Assembly: GCA_023459335.1 (NCBI GenBank)
Contig: JAEWUO010000007.1
Location: 62,001-126,000, forward strand
DNA length: 64,000 nt
From: Bacillota bacterium
Lineage (GTDB): Bacteria > Bacillota > Clostridia > Christensenellales > CAG-138
Direction: 5' to 3'
The position numbers and the translations under genes are program-made. Shown here piece after piece: positions 1 to 7,589 of the stretch. Positions within the stretch are counted from its first letter, which is position 1; every line of letters begins with the position of its first letter. The notes under the pieces are model-generated. The model saw only the letters and a program-made list of their open reading frames with translations. It made no database searches and was not told the origin of the DNA.

Positions 1-519
1 TTCGCCGGATACCGCGGCCGCGTAGCGAACGAGATGTTCGCCCGCAGGGCCTATGACGAGTTTGCCGTAAATTTTCGGGAAAGCACTCTGCGTTTCTTCG
101 GTATCCTTACCCCAGAGATCTCCCGCGTCGGAAATGGTTACCTGACGGTCAAGAATCGAGATCACGCAAGGCGTGTCGCTCTCACCTTTCAGTATAATGC
201 CGTCGTAACCGGCTCGTTTCAGCATCACGCCGAATTGACCGCCGCTGTTGCTGCTCGCGATACCGCCCGTCATGACGTTTTTAAACGACATGTTGAACCG
301 GCTGGAACAAGGCGCGCCGGTGCCGGTAGCGGGGCTGGTGTTCACGATGACGACCGCGTCCGGGCCGAGAGGGTCGACGCCTGCGGGCGTCAGGTCGTAT
401 AGCAGTCTCGAACCGAGCGTTTTGCCACCGATGTACTGTCTGAATAACTTTTCGCCGATCTCGTAGCGGGATGATGTTTTTGTATTGAGATCGATCAGCG
501 CGTATACGGGCGTTTTCAT
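1..519 (-). CDS. aor: aldehyde:ferredoxin oxidoreductase, N-terminal part (cut by window edge)
   Basis: This is the first 173 codons of a tungsten-pterin aldehyde:ferredoxin oxidoreductase, which interconverts aldehydes and carboxylic acids using ferredoxin. The visible part matches the AOR N-terminal domain: an early YIGGKTLGSRLLYDL segment, then TGTGAP, SSRFNMSFKNVMTGGIASSN and a GGQFGVMLKRAGYDGIILKG stretch near residues 95-115. The cluster and pterin cysteines would lie beyond the edge and cannot be checked. The ATG overlaps the stop of the upstream ferredoxin gene as ATGA, so the two are translationally coupled. The pairing with a four-cluster ferredoxin of about 140 residues resembles the AorA/AorB arrangement of bacterial AOR. 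Substrate is unknown. Confidence 0.9.
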   Translation of the reverse strand, partial: MKTPVYALIDLNTKTSSRYEIGEKLFRQYIGGKTLGSRLLYDLTPAGVDPLGPDAVVIVNTSPATGTGAPCSSRFNMSFKNVMTGGIASSNSGGQFGVMLKRAGYDGIILKGESDTPCVISILDRQVTISDAGDLWGKDTEETQSAFPKIYGKLVIGPAGEHLVRYAAAVSGE

Positions 520-938
520 AGGCTCACCTCCGCCATACGGATGGCCCCCAAAGGGCAGTTTTCCTCGCACAGCGAACATCCGACGCAGTTCTTCGGCTGG
601 TAAAGCTCCGCAAACACATGAATATCGCCGTGGAACGCGGGCAACGAGACGCGAAGCGCTTCCGCGCGGCACCATGACACGCAGATGCCGCATGCGCTGC
701 AAAGCGCGGTATCGACGACGGGCTTTTTCCATTTTGAACGCGGGATGCTTTTCGTCGGTTTTCCGTGTCCGTCGAGCAGCGCGTTTTTCGGGCAGATACG
801 CGAACATACGCCACAGGAAACGCAGCGGTGGATATCGATCACATGTCGTTCCTTCGGTTTTCCTTCGATGGCGAGCACAGGGCAGCTCTTTGCGCAGGCC
901 GTGCAGCCGATGCAGTCTTCCGTGATGAAATACGGCAT
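516..938 (-). CDS. four-[4Fe-4S] ferredoxin subunit of aldehyde oxidoreductase (AorA-like)
   Basis: A 140-residue polyferredoxin with four CxxCxxCxxxC sets, at Cys 9/12/15/19, 39/42/45/49, 80/83/86/90 and 118/121/124/128, enough for four [4Fe-4S] clusters. It should pass electrons between the tungsten subunit encoded immediately downstream (ATGA overlap) and a soluble partner. Its length and cluster count match the small AorA subunit of bacterial AOR complexes; that identity is inferred from context. The start at 938 follows AAGGAG with about 9 nt spacing. A terminator hairpin separates it from the upstream flavoprotein operon, so this pair forms its own transcription unit. Confidence 0.88.
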   Translation of the reverse strand: MPYFITEDCIGCTACAKSCPVLAIEGKPKERHVIDIHRCVSCGVCSRICPKNALLDGHGKPTKSIPRSKWKKPVVDTALCSACGICVSWCRAEALRVSLPAFHGDIHVFAELYQPKNCVGCSLCEENCPLGAIRMAEVSL

Positions 939-994
939 GTGCCGAATCTCCTTATTTGTTTATTTGGCGAAGAAAGGATTTGTCGCTACAAAGA

Positions 995-1022
995 ATGTAA
1001 CACAAAACGTGCTGTTTCGCAA
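995..1022 (-). promoter_or_regulatory. candidate promoter of the ferredoxin/AOR pair
   Basis: On the minus strand, TTGCGA (1022-1017) and TTACAT (1000-995) are separated by 16 nt, about 57 nt upstream of the ferredoxin start and downstream of the preceding terminator. A moderate match to the sigma-A consensus. Confidence 0.45.
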
Positions 1023-1030
1023 CGCGAATA

Positions 1031-1055
1031 CAATAAGCCCCGTTTGATGCGGGGC
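1031..1055 (-). terminator. terminator after the AGPS-like gene
   Basis: A GC-rich hairpin GCCCCG / CGGGGC with a 7-nt loop (1037-1055), followed on the minus strand by TTATTG. It sits 6 nt past the stop of the flavoprotein operon. The T-run is weak. Confidence 0.55.
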
Positions 1056-1061
1056 GAAAAA

Positions 1062-2792
1062 TCATGTGTTTGAGTAATGCTTTTCATTTTCTTTCAGGTC
1101 GAAGCCGAGCGTGCCGCCGGGATTCATAATATTGTCCGGATCGAAATGATTCTTCAGCGCGCGAAGCACGTCGTATTCGTTTTTCCCAAGCGACCCTTCC
1201 AGCCATGGAGCGAACATTTTTCCAATGCCGTGATGGTGGCTCATCGCCGCACCGGACTCCTGGATCGCGGTAAGTATTCCCGCGTGATACGCTTTGAACG
1301 CTTCCGGGTCGCTTTCCTTGATGATGAAAATAAAGTAAAGGTTCGCGCCTTGGGGGTAAACGTGCGACATGTGGGTCATGCAGATCGTGTTTGGTCGTGA
1401 CTTGCAGTAGGCGCGCACCTGCGCATGCACTTTCGACATGTTGCTCCAGTTGACCGAACACTCCATCGTATCCGTCACGATACCAAAGTCCTGCATTGTA
1501 TCGCGCATGTAAGGATCGCTGAACCGGCCTTTTTCCCAGCCGCGCGTCACGTAGCCCGTCAGGCTCATTCCACCGAATTGTCTTGCGACCCTGCGGACGT
1601 TTTTCGCGACGTTTCTGGAATAACCGTATTCTCCGTTCGTGAAGCCAAGGAAAAGGCACATTTCGTTGTCCTTGAAGCTGCGAAGCTGAAAGAGATGCTT
1701 CAGCGGCGAATCCATGACTCCGTAAAGATGCAGCATAACGCTGGTCTCCTCCGGATCGGAGAGGCGGAATACCGAAGGATAACCCGCTTCGCTCTGCATG
1801 ATCTCGCGCGCCGCAGCCTGAGCCGTTTCCCAGTTGCGGAACATATAGGAAAATCGGCGGATCGTCTCCGGCATATGCCGGAACACCTTCAGTGTCACAT
1901 GCGTGAGTACGCCGTAGGTTCCTTCGCCGCCCATGAGGATTTGCCCCAGGTCGCTGCCGGTTGCCTTGCGCGGGTAACGGTCGGTTTTCACAACCCCGAT
2001 GGGCGTCGAATATTCCTGCGCGAGCACGATATCCGAAATGCAGCCGTAGTAGGTGGAGTTCTGGCCCGCGCCGCGCGTCACCACCCAGCCGCCGACGGAG
2101 GAATACTCAAAGCTCTGGGGAAAATGTCCGCAGGTATAAGCTCGCTTCGCGCCGAATAATTTCTGCGCGTCGTTCAGCGTTTCTTCCAGTTTCGGCCCGC
2201 TCATACCCGCTTCGACCGTGATGGTCTGGTCGATCTCATTGAATGAAACGGTTTTGTTGAACCGAAGCCGCATGTCGAGCGAAACTCCGCCCTTGACGCA
2301 CTCCACGCCGCGTGTAACGGAAGAACCGCCGCCGTAGACGTAGACGGGGATCTTGCGCTTCGCGCAGTAGGAGACGATTTTTTCGATCTGCTCTTTCGTG
2401 TCGGGATAGAGTACTGCGTCCGGTACGTTTTCGACGATCTTGTTGCGCAGGCGCATCAAATCGTACATCGTCTTGCCGTACGCCACGGACAAGCGCGCGT
2501 AATCGTCCGTACGCACATACTCCGCGCCGACGATAGTACGGAACGCATCCAAATCGCCCGCCGTCAGCGACAAAGGCAGATCGAACGCGACCTTGTCAAA
2601 CCCAACGTCTTCTTTGTATGATTGAAAGTCTGCGTCGGTCAAGCCGAATTTCTGCTGCATGAGTTTGTAAAGCGATTCTTTCGGCGGCTTGATCTCCAGC
2701 GGCGCGCCCCACTTGAAGATGGAGCGGTAACTGTCCGCAGGGAATTCGCCTTTGATCCAGCGGGGCTCAAAGCCTTTATATGAGTGAGACAT
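1062..2792 (-). CDS. FAD-binding oxidase of the alkyldihydroxyacetonephosphate synthase (AGPS) type
   Basis: A 576-residue VAO-family flavoprotein. The PP-loop FAD domain includes the YVYGGGSSVTRG segment (near residues 152-163), and the C terminus carries the FAD-oxidase NIMNPGG motif. The SHHHGIGK motif near residues 518-525 matches the His-rich active-site stretch typical of AGPS enzymes, and YPQGANLYF aligns with the region bearing their catalytic tyrosine. AGPS swaps the acyl chain of acyl-DHAP for a fatty alcohol, giving ether lipid precursors; related bacterial proteins may instead oxidise hydroxy acids. It is the last gene of an operon with a GlpA-like G3P dehydrogenase homologue and DUF1667, which fits triose or glycerol-phosphate chemistry. 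The start at 2792 follows AAAGGAG. The substrate is not shown by the sequence. Confidence 0.8.
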   Translation of the reverse strand: MSHSYKGFEPRWIKGEFPADSYRSIFKWGAPLEIKPPKESLYKLMQQKFGLTDADFQSYKEDVGFDKVAFDLPLSLTAGDLDAFRTIVGAEYVRTDDYARLSVAYGKTMYDLMRLRNKIVENVPDAVLYPDTKEQIEKIVSYCAKRKIPVYVYGGGSSVTRGVECVKGGVSLDMRLRFNKTVSFNEIDQTITVEAGMSGPKLEETLNDAQKLFGAKRAYTCGHFPQSFEYSSVGGWVVTRGAGQNSTYYGCISDIVLAQEYSTPIGVVKTDRYPRKATGSDLGQILMGGEGTYGVLTHVTLKVFRHMPETIRRFSYMFRNWETAQAAAREIMQSEAGYPSVFRLSDPEETSVMLHLYGVMDSPLKHLFQLRSFKDNEMCLFLGFTNGEYGYSRNVAKNVRRVARQFGGMSLTGYVTRGWEKGRFSDPYMRDTMQDFGIVTDTMECSVNWSNMSKVHAQVRAYCKSRPNTICMTHMSHVYPQGANLYFIFIIKESDPEAFKAYHAGILTAIQESGAAMSHHHGIGKMFAPWLEGSLGKNEYDVLRALKNHFDPDNIMNPGGTLGFDLKENEKHYSNT

Positions 2793-2820
2793 ATCGGGTT
2801 CGCTCCTTTCGATGACGCGC

Positions 2821-3210
2821 TTAATAGGATTGGACGAGCCGGTCGCTCGTGCAGACGACGTTGACGCCCGTTCCGCAGATGTTTTTCGCTACGACGTCGC
2901 CGATCTTCACGCGACGGTCCAGCGTGATTCCCCCCAATGCGTTTGCTACTTCGCGCAGTTTCGTCTTTTCGATTTCTCCGTCCGTGCGAACGCTGACGAC
3001 GGGGGAATCCGGGAAAGCGGTTTTGACGCTTGTGGTCAGGGTGCGCATGGGGCGGGTCAACTCCGTAACCGCGTATGTTTCGCCTTTTTTGCACTTTTGC
3101 CCCGTACAGCGTACGCCGTCCGGCGTTTTTTCGCAATGGATGCGGCAGCCGTTGGGACAGACGATGCAGACAATTTCGCGGTCCTTGTTGGATTGAATTG
3201 TATCACGCAT
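2821..3210 (-). CDS. DUF1667 family cysteine-rich protein
   Basis: A 129-residue protein with CIVCPNGC, a further Cys in RIHC, and CTGQKC in the first 45 residues. This is the DUF1667 pattern, a small cysteine-rich partner that usually accompanies GlpA/GlpB-like flavoproteins in anaerobic Firmicutes. The cysteines suggest metal or Fe-S binding. The start overlaps the end of the upstream oxidoreductase gene by 8 nt. The biochemical role in the family is not well established; from context it would act in electron transfer from the flavoenzymes. Confidence 0.85.
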   Translation of the reverse strand: MRDTIQSNKDREIVCIVCPNGCRIHCEKTPDGVRCTGQKCKKGETYAVTELTRPMRTLTTSVKTAFPDSPVVSVRTDGEIEKTKLREVANALGGITLDRRVKIGDVVAKNICGTGVNVVCTSDRLVQSY

Positions 3211-4471
3211 GGTTGGTTTCCTCCAGATGAAAGCGGATCGGCTGGTCGCCTGCGAGCTGCTCCGGCGAGAGGGAGAGGGAGAGCTTTTCCATCTCCGGCG
3301 GCCGCAGGTGCGCGTATTTCTTCTTCAGCAGTGTTTGTTCGCCTTTGACGATTGTCAGAGTCGCGTGATCCAGATCCGCCGAGGAGCGGAAGAAGAAAAC
3401 ACGATTCCGTTCCTCCGCGTTTCGGTCGAGCTTCTGCGGCACGACGTACAACAGGGAATCGTCGCTCTCGACCGAAATTAAATCGCGTTGGGCATCTACT
3501 TGCTTTGCGGCGGCAATCCCCGCGGTTTCGCCGCTTTCGGAAACATAGTCCACAAGGTCGTTGACATGCAGCGCGTTTCCGCAGGCGTATACGCCGGAAA
3601 GCATCGTCTGGTTCTGTTCGTCCACGATTGCGCCTTTCGTCTTCGGATCGAGCGGAACGTGGATCGACTGCGCAAGCTCGTTTTCAGGGATCAGCCCGAC
3701 CGATAGGATCAGCGCGTCGCAGGGGATGATCTCCTCCGTTCCAGCGACGGGGCACATGCAGGGATCAACGCTGGCAATCTCGACCGCGGTCAGCCGGTGA
3801 TCGCCGAAAACACGTGTAACGGTCTTACTCACGTGCAGCGGGATGTCGAAATCCCAGAGACACTGGCTGACGTTACGCGTGAGCCCGCTGGGCGTAGGTT
3901 TCGCCTCATAGACCCCAACGACCTCCGCGCCTTCCAACGTGAGCCTGCGCGCCATGATGAGACCGATATCCCCGCTGCCGAGGATTACGCAGCGCTTCGT
4001 CGGCATCTCGCCTAGGATGTTTGTATAATACTGCGCTGTGCCTGCGGTGAATACGCCCGCGCAATGGCGTCCGTGGACGCCAATCTGACGGGAGGTGCGC
4101 TCACGGCAGCCGGTTGCGAGCACGAGCGAGCGCGTACGCACGCGCTTCACTCCTTCGCGTGTGATGACCGTAAGAATGCTTTCGCCGCCTTCACGTTTAA
4201 TATCGCTCACGAAAGAAAGCGTCCAGACTGTCACCTGACGATTCGGAAGCTGCTCGATAAACCGCTCCGCATATTCAGGGCCGGAGAGCTTCTCACCGAA
4301 ACGGACGAGGCCGAAACCGTCGTGAATGCATTGCTTGAGGATGCCGCCCAATCGCGCCTCGCGTTCGATGAGAAGCGTCTTTGCGCCCTGCCCGTCTGCG
4401 GCAAGCGCCGCGGCAAGCCCTGCGGGGCCGGCGCCGATGATCGTTACGTCGAAGGTCAGCGAATCCGTCAT
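3203..4471 (-). CDS. NAD(P)/FAD-dependent oxidoreductase, GlpB-like operon partner
   Basis: A 422-residue pyridine-nucleotide-disulfide-type flavoprotein. It opens with the FAD dinucleotide motif GAGPAGLAAALAA (residues 12-24) and has a second dinucleotide-binding fold with ILGSGDIGLIMAR. A late YACGNALHVNDLVD segment is where the FAD pyrophosphate contact usually lies. No CxxxxC redox disulfide is evident near the first FAD motif. It overlaps the GlpA-like gene by ATGA and DUF1667 by 8 nt, so the three are co-translated. In relatives this trio forms an anaerobic glycerol-3-phosphate dehydrogenase-like complex. A second possibility, given the AOR genes nearby, is the NAD-linked FAD subunit of AOR, but operon structure argues against it. 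Confidence 0.85.
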   Translation of the reverse strand: MTDSLTFDVTIIGAGPAGLAAALAADGQGAKTLLIEREARLGGILKQCIHDGFGLVRFGEKLSGPEYAERFIEQLPNRQVTVWTLSFVSDIKREGGESILTVITREGVKRVRTRSLVLATGCRERTSRQIGVHGRHCAGVFTAGTAQYYTNILGEMPTKRCVILGSGDIGLIMARRLTLEGAEVVGVYEAKPTPSGLTRNVSQCLWDFDIPLHVSKTVTRVFGDHRLTAVEIASVDPCMCPVAGTEEIIPCDALILSVGLIPENELAQSIHVPLDPKTKGAIVDEQNQTMLSGVYACGNALHVNDLVDYVSESGETAGIAAAKQVDAQRDLISVESDDSLLYVVPQKLDRNAEERNRVFFFRSSADLDHATLTIVKGEQTLLKKKYAHLRPPEMEKLSLSLSPEQLAGDQPIRFHLEETNHA

Positions 4472-6186
4472 GACGGTTTCACCTCCTTGATCGAACCCAA
4501 TAGCACTTCGCCGCCAGGCGCGCTTTTCCCGATCTGATCCAGCGGTTTTCCGAGCTCTTTCGCAATGATTTGCAGCACCAATGGGCCACAGAAGCCGCCC
4601 TGGCAGCGCCCCATTCCGGGGCGCACGCGCCGTTTAACGCCGTCGAGCGTGTCGCAGGGGACGCTGCGGTGCAGCGCAGCGATCACCTCGCCGCGGCTGA
4701 TCTGTTCGCAGCGGCAGACAATCTCGCCATAGTCGGGGTTTTCGCGAATCAGTGCGTCCCGTTCCTCGGGTGAGAGTTCGTTTGCGCGGATCACGCCTTT
4801 GCGGATCGGGTTAAAAGCCGCGTTCAGTCCGACCGTACGCGTTTCTTTTAACAATTCAACAGCCATGCGGCTCACGTCCTGCGCAATGGCGGGCGCGGCC
4901 GTCGTGCCGGGCGACTGGATTCCCGCCGCGTGGACGATATTCTTCGTCCATTTGCCTTTGCGGATGATGAAGTCTTCCTCATAGGTCGCCGCGCGGACGC
5001 CTGAAAAGTAGGTGATTGCGTCGCGCAAATGCAGCGCGGGATCGGTCGCGCTCTGCTTTTCGAAAACGTCGGCTACGTTCTGCGCAACGGTCGTATAATC
5101 TTCTTTCAGGTAAGTTTCGACCGCATCGGGCCCGACAAGCGTATTCTGATCGATGGTTTTGACCAATCCGCCGCCTTTTGTATGCCGCTTTTTCGTCGAA
5201 GAGGTGCCGAAGGACGAAACGATGGTGTTCATGCGCTCGGAAGCTTTGTGGTCGAGGATCGTATTGGTGCCCTTGCGCGGGTGGATGGAGAAGAAATGGT
5301 CCTGCGCCATGCGCGCGATCTCCTCCGTGAACACGCCCGCCGCATTGACGACGACCTTTGGATGGATCGTTCCGCGGTTTGTCTGTACCGATACAATCTT
5401 ATTCCCGTCGAGCGTCATGCCCAGCACTGCGGTATCGGTGGATATTTTTACGCCGTTATCCGCCGCGTTCTCCGCAAAAGCGACCGTCAGCGCGTAAGGC
5501 GCGACGACGCCCGCGGAGGGGAAGAAGAGCGCGCCGCTGATGGCAGGATTCATATTCGGCTCGCGTTTTTGAAACGCTTTTTTCCCGATAAATCGGCCGT
5601 ACGGCCCGATCAATTGAAAATACAGCTGTCCGAAAAAGCCTGCAAGCGCGAGTTTCCAGCCGCGAAAGCAGATATACTGTCCCGTTCGGCGGAACGGCAC
5701 GTCCAGCTCGCGGCAGACGTCTCCGTACATCTTGTTGCCGCGCATGTTATAACGCCGCTTGACCTGCCCGGGAATGAGATCCACGCCGGGATGCACCATG
5801 CCGTCGTTCCGGCTGGAGGTCTGCATCGCCAGATCGTGCTCTTTTTCCACGAGCAGTACGCTCATGTCGTAGCGCGCGCACTCGCGCGCGGTTGCGCAGC
5901 CGACGATGCCGCCGCCTATGATCAGCACGTCCGGCGTTGCGCTTTCCAGCGCGTTGTCAGTTATCGAAGGCAGCCGCATCGGCGGAATCGTTCCGCCGGT
6001 GAATATAATGTCGTTGACCAGCCCGTCGTAACGGCGCCGGTTAGCCGAGAGCAGCCCCGCCGCGACGACGTCGTCCCATTGATCCAGCGCGCCTTCCAGC
6101 ACGAGACATCCGTCGTGCTCCCGCGCCGAAACGCGTCCGTTAAAACGGGACGTCAGTTTTCGATTGATTTTTTTGAGATAGGACAT
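4468..6186 (-). CDS. GlpA-like FAD-dependent glycerol-3-phosphate dehydrogenase homologue with BFD [2Fe-2S] domain
   Basis: A 572-residue flavoprotein. Residues 1-65 form a BON-like N-terminal segment. The DAO/GlpA FAD domain starts at LIIGGGIVGCATAREC (about residues 88-103), and the C-terminal BFD-like domain has IVCRCEQIS and GMGRCQGGFC cysteines for a [2Fe-2S] cluster. It should oxidise glycerol 3-phosphate or a related alcohol and feed electrons to the two downstream partners. The ATG at 6186 follows GGAG; a TTG five codons upstream lies inside that ribosome binding site and is rejected. First gene of the four-gene operon, behind a promoter with a palindromic operator. No glycerol kinase gene accompanies it here, so the substrate is open. 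Confidence 0.85.
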   Translation of the reverse strand: MSYLKKINRKLTSRFNGRVSAREHDGCLVLEGALDQWDDVVAAGLLSANRRRYDGLVNDIIFTGGTIPPMRLPSITDNALESATPDVLIIGGGIVGCATARECARYDMSVLLVEKEHDLAMQTSSRNDGMVHPGVDLIPGQVKRRYNMRGNKMYGDVCRELDVPFRRTGQYICFRGWKLALAGFFGQLYFQLIGPYGRFIGKKAFQKREPNMNPAISGALFFPSAGVVAPYALTVAFAENAADNGVKISTDTAVLGMTLDGNKIVSVQTNRGTIHPKVVVNAAGVFTEEIARMAQDHFFSIHPRKGTNTILDHKASERMNTIVSSFGTSSTKKRHTKGGGLVKTIDQNTLVGPDAVETYLKEDYTTVAQNVADVFEKQSATDPALHLRDAITYFSGVRAATYEEDFIIRKGKWTKNIVHAAGIQSPGTTAAPAIAQDVSRMAVELLKETRTVGLNAAFNPIRKGVIRANELSPEERDALIRENPDYGEIVCRCEQISRGEVIAALHRSVPCDTLDGVKRRVRPGMGRCQGGFCGPLVLQIIAKELGKPLDQIGKSAPGGEVLLGSIKEVKPS

Positions 6187-6240
6187 GTCCGTTCGCTCCA
6201 AACAGCCGTCGAATCAATGGTGAAGTAATGGTTCTTTACA

Positions 6241-6262
6241 AAGTCGGTCGCATGACCGACTT
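6241..6262. promoter_or_regulatory. perfect inverted repeat, probable TetR operator
   Basis: AAGTCGGTC (6241-6249), 4-nt spacer, GACCGACTT (6254-6262): a perfect 9-bp inverted repeat. It lies at about +2 to +23 of the minus-strand promoter for the GlpA-like operon, a position expected for repression, and a TetR-type gene ends about 100 bp away. Confidence 0.65.
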
Positions 6263-6270
6263 ACGAGAAA

Positions 6271-6299
6271 AGCGTACCAAAACAGCATGGATTTGTCAA
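6271..6299 (-). promoter_or_regulatory. promoter of the GlpA-like flavoprotein operon
   Basis: Minus strand TTGACA (6299-6294), 17-nt spacer, TACGCT (6276-6271). Predicted transcription start is near 6264, directly beside the palindrome at 6241-6262. Confidence 0.7.
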
Positions 6300-6325
6300 G
6301 AGGAGCGTTGCGATATATGAAACTA

Positions 6326-6353
6326 ACAAAAAGCGCGCCGTACTGTGCGCGCT
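6326..6353 (-). terminator. terminator of the TetR transcription unit
   Basis: Minus strand stem AGCGCGC / GCGCGCT (6353-6332) with an 8-nt loop, followed directly by TTTTTG. It lies 12 nt past the TetR stop and separates the regulator from the operon it faces. Confidence 0.75.
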
Positions 6354-6365
6354 GCGTAATTGCTT

Positions 6366-6932
6366 TTATGCGAGCTTCGAGAAGTTTTTCGCCATCCATT
6401 CTATGAAGGCGTTGACGTCCATGCCTTCGTTTTGCATTGTGCTTTGCACCATAAGTCCGTCGACGAGCGTCAGAAGCAGCCAGGCGAGCTGCTCCCCGTC
6501 CGCGCCAGGTGCGCGCTCTAAAATACGTGATTTTAGAATATTTTTAAAGTGCGCGTACTGTTCGTTGAGCCGTTCGCGGATCAGGCTCTCTTCTTCGCCG
6601 GAAATCGACTCCACAAACAGCCGCAGCCGCAGCTGCCCGCTCTCGTCGAATGCGCCGCGCAGAAACGTATATCGAACAAGGCGGGGGAGCGAGGTGTCTT
6701 TTTCGCGATTATCCACCCATATCAGCAGATCCTCCGAAAGCTTGTTCCAGTACCGCTCGCCGAGGTCGAGATAGATTTCCGCTTTGCTGCGATAATGGTA
6801 AAAGAGCGTGCCTTTGCTTACGCCGGCAGCTTTCGCGATTTCCGCGAGGGAAACGTCGTGTTTCTCCTGAAAAAGCGCGGTCGCGGCGTCGAGTATCTGC
6901 CGTTTAACATTGTCGTTTTTTGGCGCGGCCAT
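6366..6932 (-). CDS. TetR/AcrR family transcriptional regulator
   Basis: A 188-residue regulator. Residues 8-55 form the TetR helix-turn-helix, with SLAEIAKAAGVSKGTLFYHY as the recognition region; the remainder is a helical ligand domain. The ATG at 6932 starts 5 nt after the stop of the upstream flavoprotein gene. Extending the frame further upstream only runs antiparallel to that gene's reading frame and lacks family similarity. The perfect palindrome at 6241-6262 over the start site of the downstream operon is the likely target. The ligand is unknown; the operon suggests a lipid- or glycerol-phosphate-like effector (inference). Confidence 0.88.
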   Translation of the reverse strand: MAAPKNDNVKRQILDAATALFQEKHDVSLAEIAKAAGVSKGTLFYHYRSKAEIYLDLGERYWNKLSEDLLIWVDNREKDTSLPRLVRYTFLRGAFDESGQLRLRLFVESISGEEESLIRERLNEQYAHFKNILKSRILERAPGADGEQLAWLLLTLVDGLMVQSTMQNEGMDVNAFIEWMAKNFSKLA

Positions 6933-6937
6933 CTTTC

Positions 6938-7513
6938 TTACACTTTCTTCTGCAGCAGATACCGCGCGAAATCCCGTGCGCCGTTCTGCGCCTGTTTGGT
7001 CTGAAATGAAGCAATCCCGTCCACGTCCCGAACGGAGTACATGCCGTCGTAGCGCATCCCGTAATGCTCGCACATGCGCTGAATGCCGATGACGAACGGG
7101 TCGGCGGCATAGGACGCGTCGTAGCCGTGCGTCGCGAGGATCGCGATTCGTTTGTTCTCCACCAGATTGCCGCTTGCGGAGCGGTAAAACTTTGCTAGCC
7201 CGTAGAACCGGTCCAGCACGGCTTTCAGCTCCGGTGTGCAAAACCAGGTGTAAATCGGCGTCGCGAGCACGATCAGATCGCAATCCTGAATCGTTTTAGC
7301 GATGGCGTGCATGTCGTCCTGCTGGAAACATCCATATTCGTCCTGTATCTCCTGACAATGATAACAGCCCTTACAGGAGCCGACATTCATTTGCCCGAGT
7401 ACGTAGGACGTAACGTTCGCGCCTGACGCGGATAATTCCTCCAGAAACGACTTCGTCAGTTCGGCGGTGTTGCCGTCGGCGCGCGGGCTGCCGTTGAGAA
7501 TGCAGATTCGCAT
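6938..7513 (-). CDS. NADPH-dependent FMN reductase-like flavoprotein
   Basis: A 191-residue flavodoxin-fold protein. The N-terminal ILNGSPRADGNTAEL is the FMN phosphate-binding loop, followed by a CKGCYHC cysteine cluster near residues 53-59 and LATPIYTWFCTPELKAVLDR. This layout is seen in iron-sulfur flavoproteins and multimeric flavodoxin WrbA-like proteins. The ATG at 7513 has AAAGGAAG 6-7 nt upstream; a GTG five codons earlier contains that site and is rejected. It is 5 nt upstream of the TetR gene and probably cotranscribed with it. Confidence 0.83.
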   Translation of the reverse strand: MRICILNGSPRADGNTAELTKSFLEELSASGANVTSYVLGQMNVGSCKGCYHCQEIQDEYGCFQQDDMHAIAKTIQDCDLIVLATPIYTWFCTPELKAVLDRFYGLAKFYRSASGNLVENKRIAILATHGYDASYAADPFVIGIQRMCEHYGMRYDGMYSVRDVDGIASFQTKQAQNGARDFARYLLQKKV

Positions 7514-7589
7514 ACTGCTTCCTTTCACAGATAGACTTTCATACTATCGGATTGATCGTGAATTGTATTGACGAATTGATCAAAGAAGG

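Noticed and set aside
3203..4471. The 422-residue flavoprotein as the FAD subunit AorC of the aldehyde oxidoreductase
   Set aside because: It overlaps the GlpA-like and DUF1667 genes, and a terminator separates it from the AOR pair; the GlpB-like role is preferred.
5029..6228. Long open frame (399 codons) on the plus strand
   Set aside because: It is exactly antisense to the well-conserved GlpA-like gene, has no ribosome binding site and an Arg/His-rich composition typical of shadow frames in GC-rich DNA.
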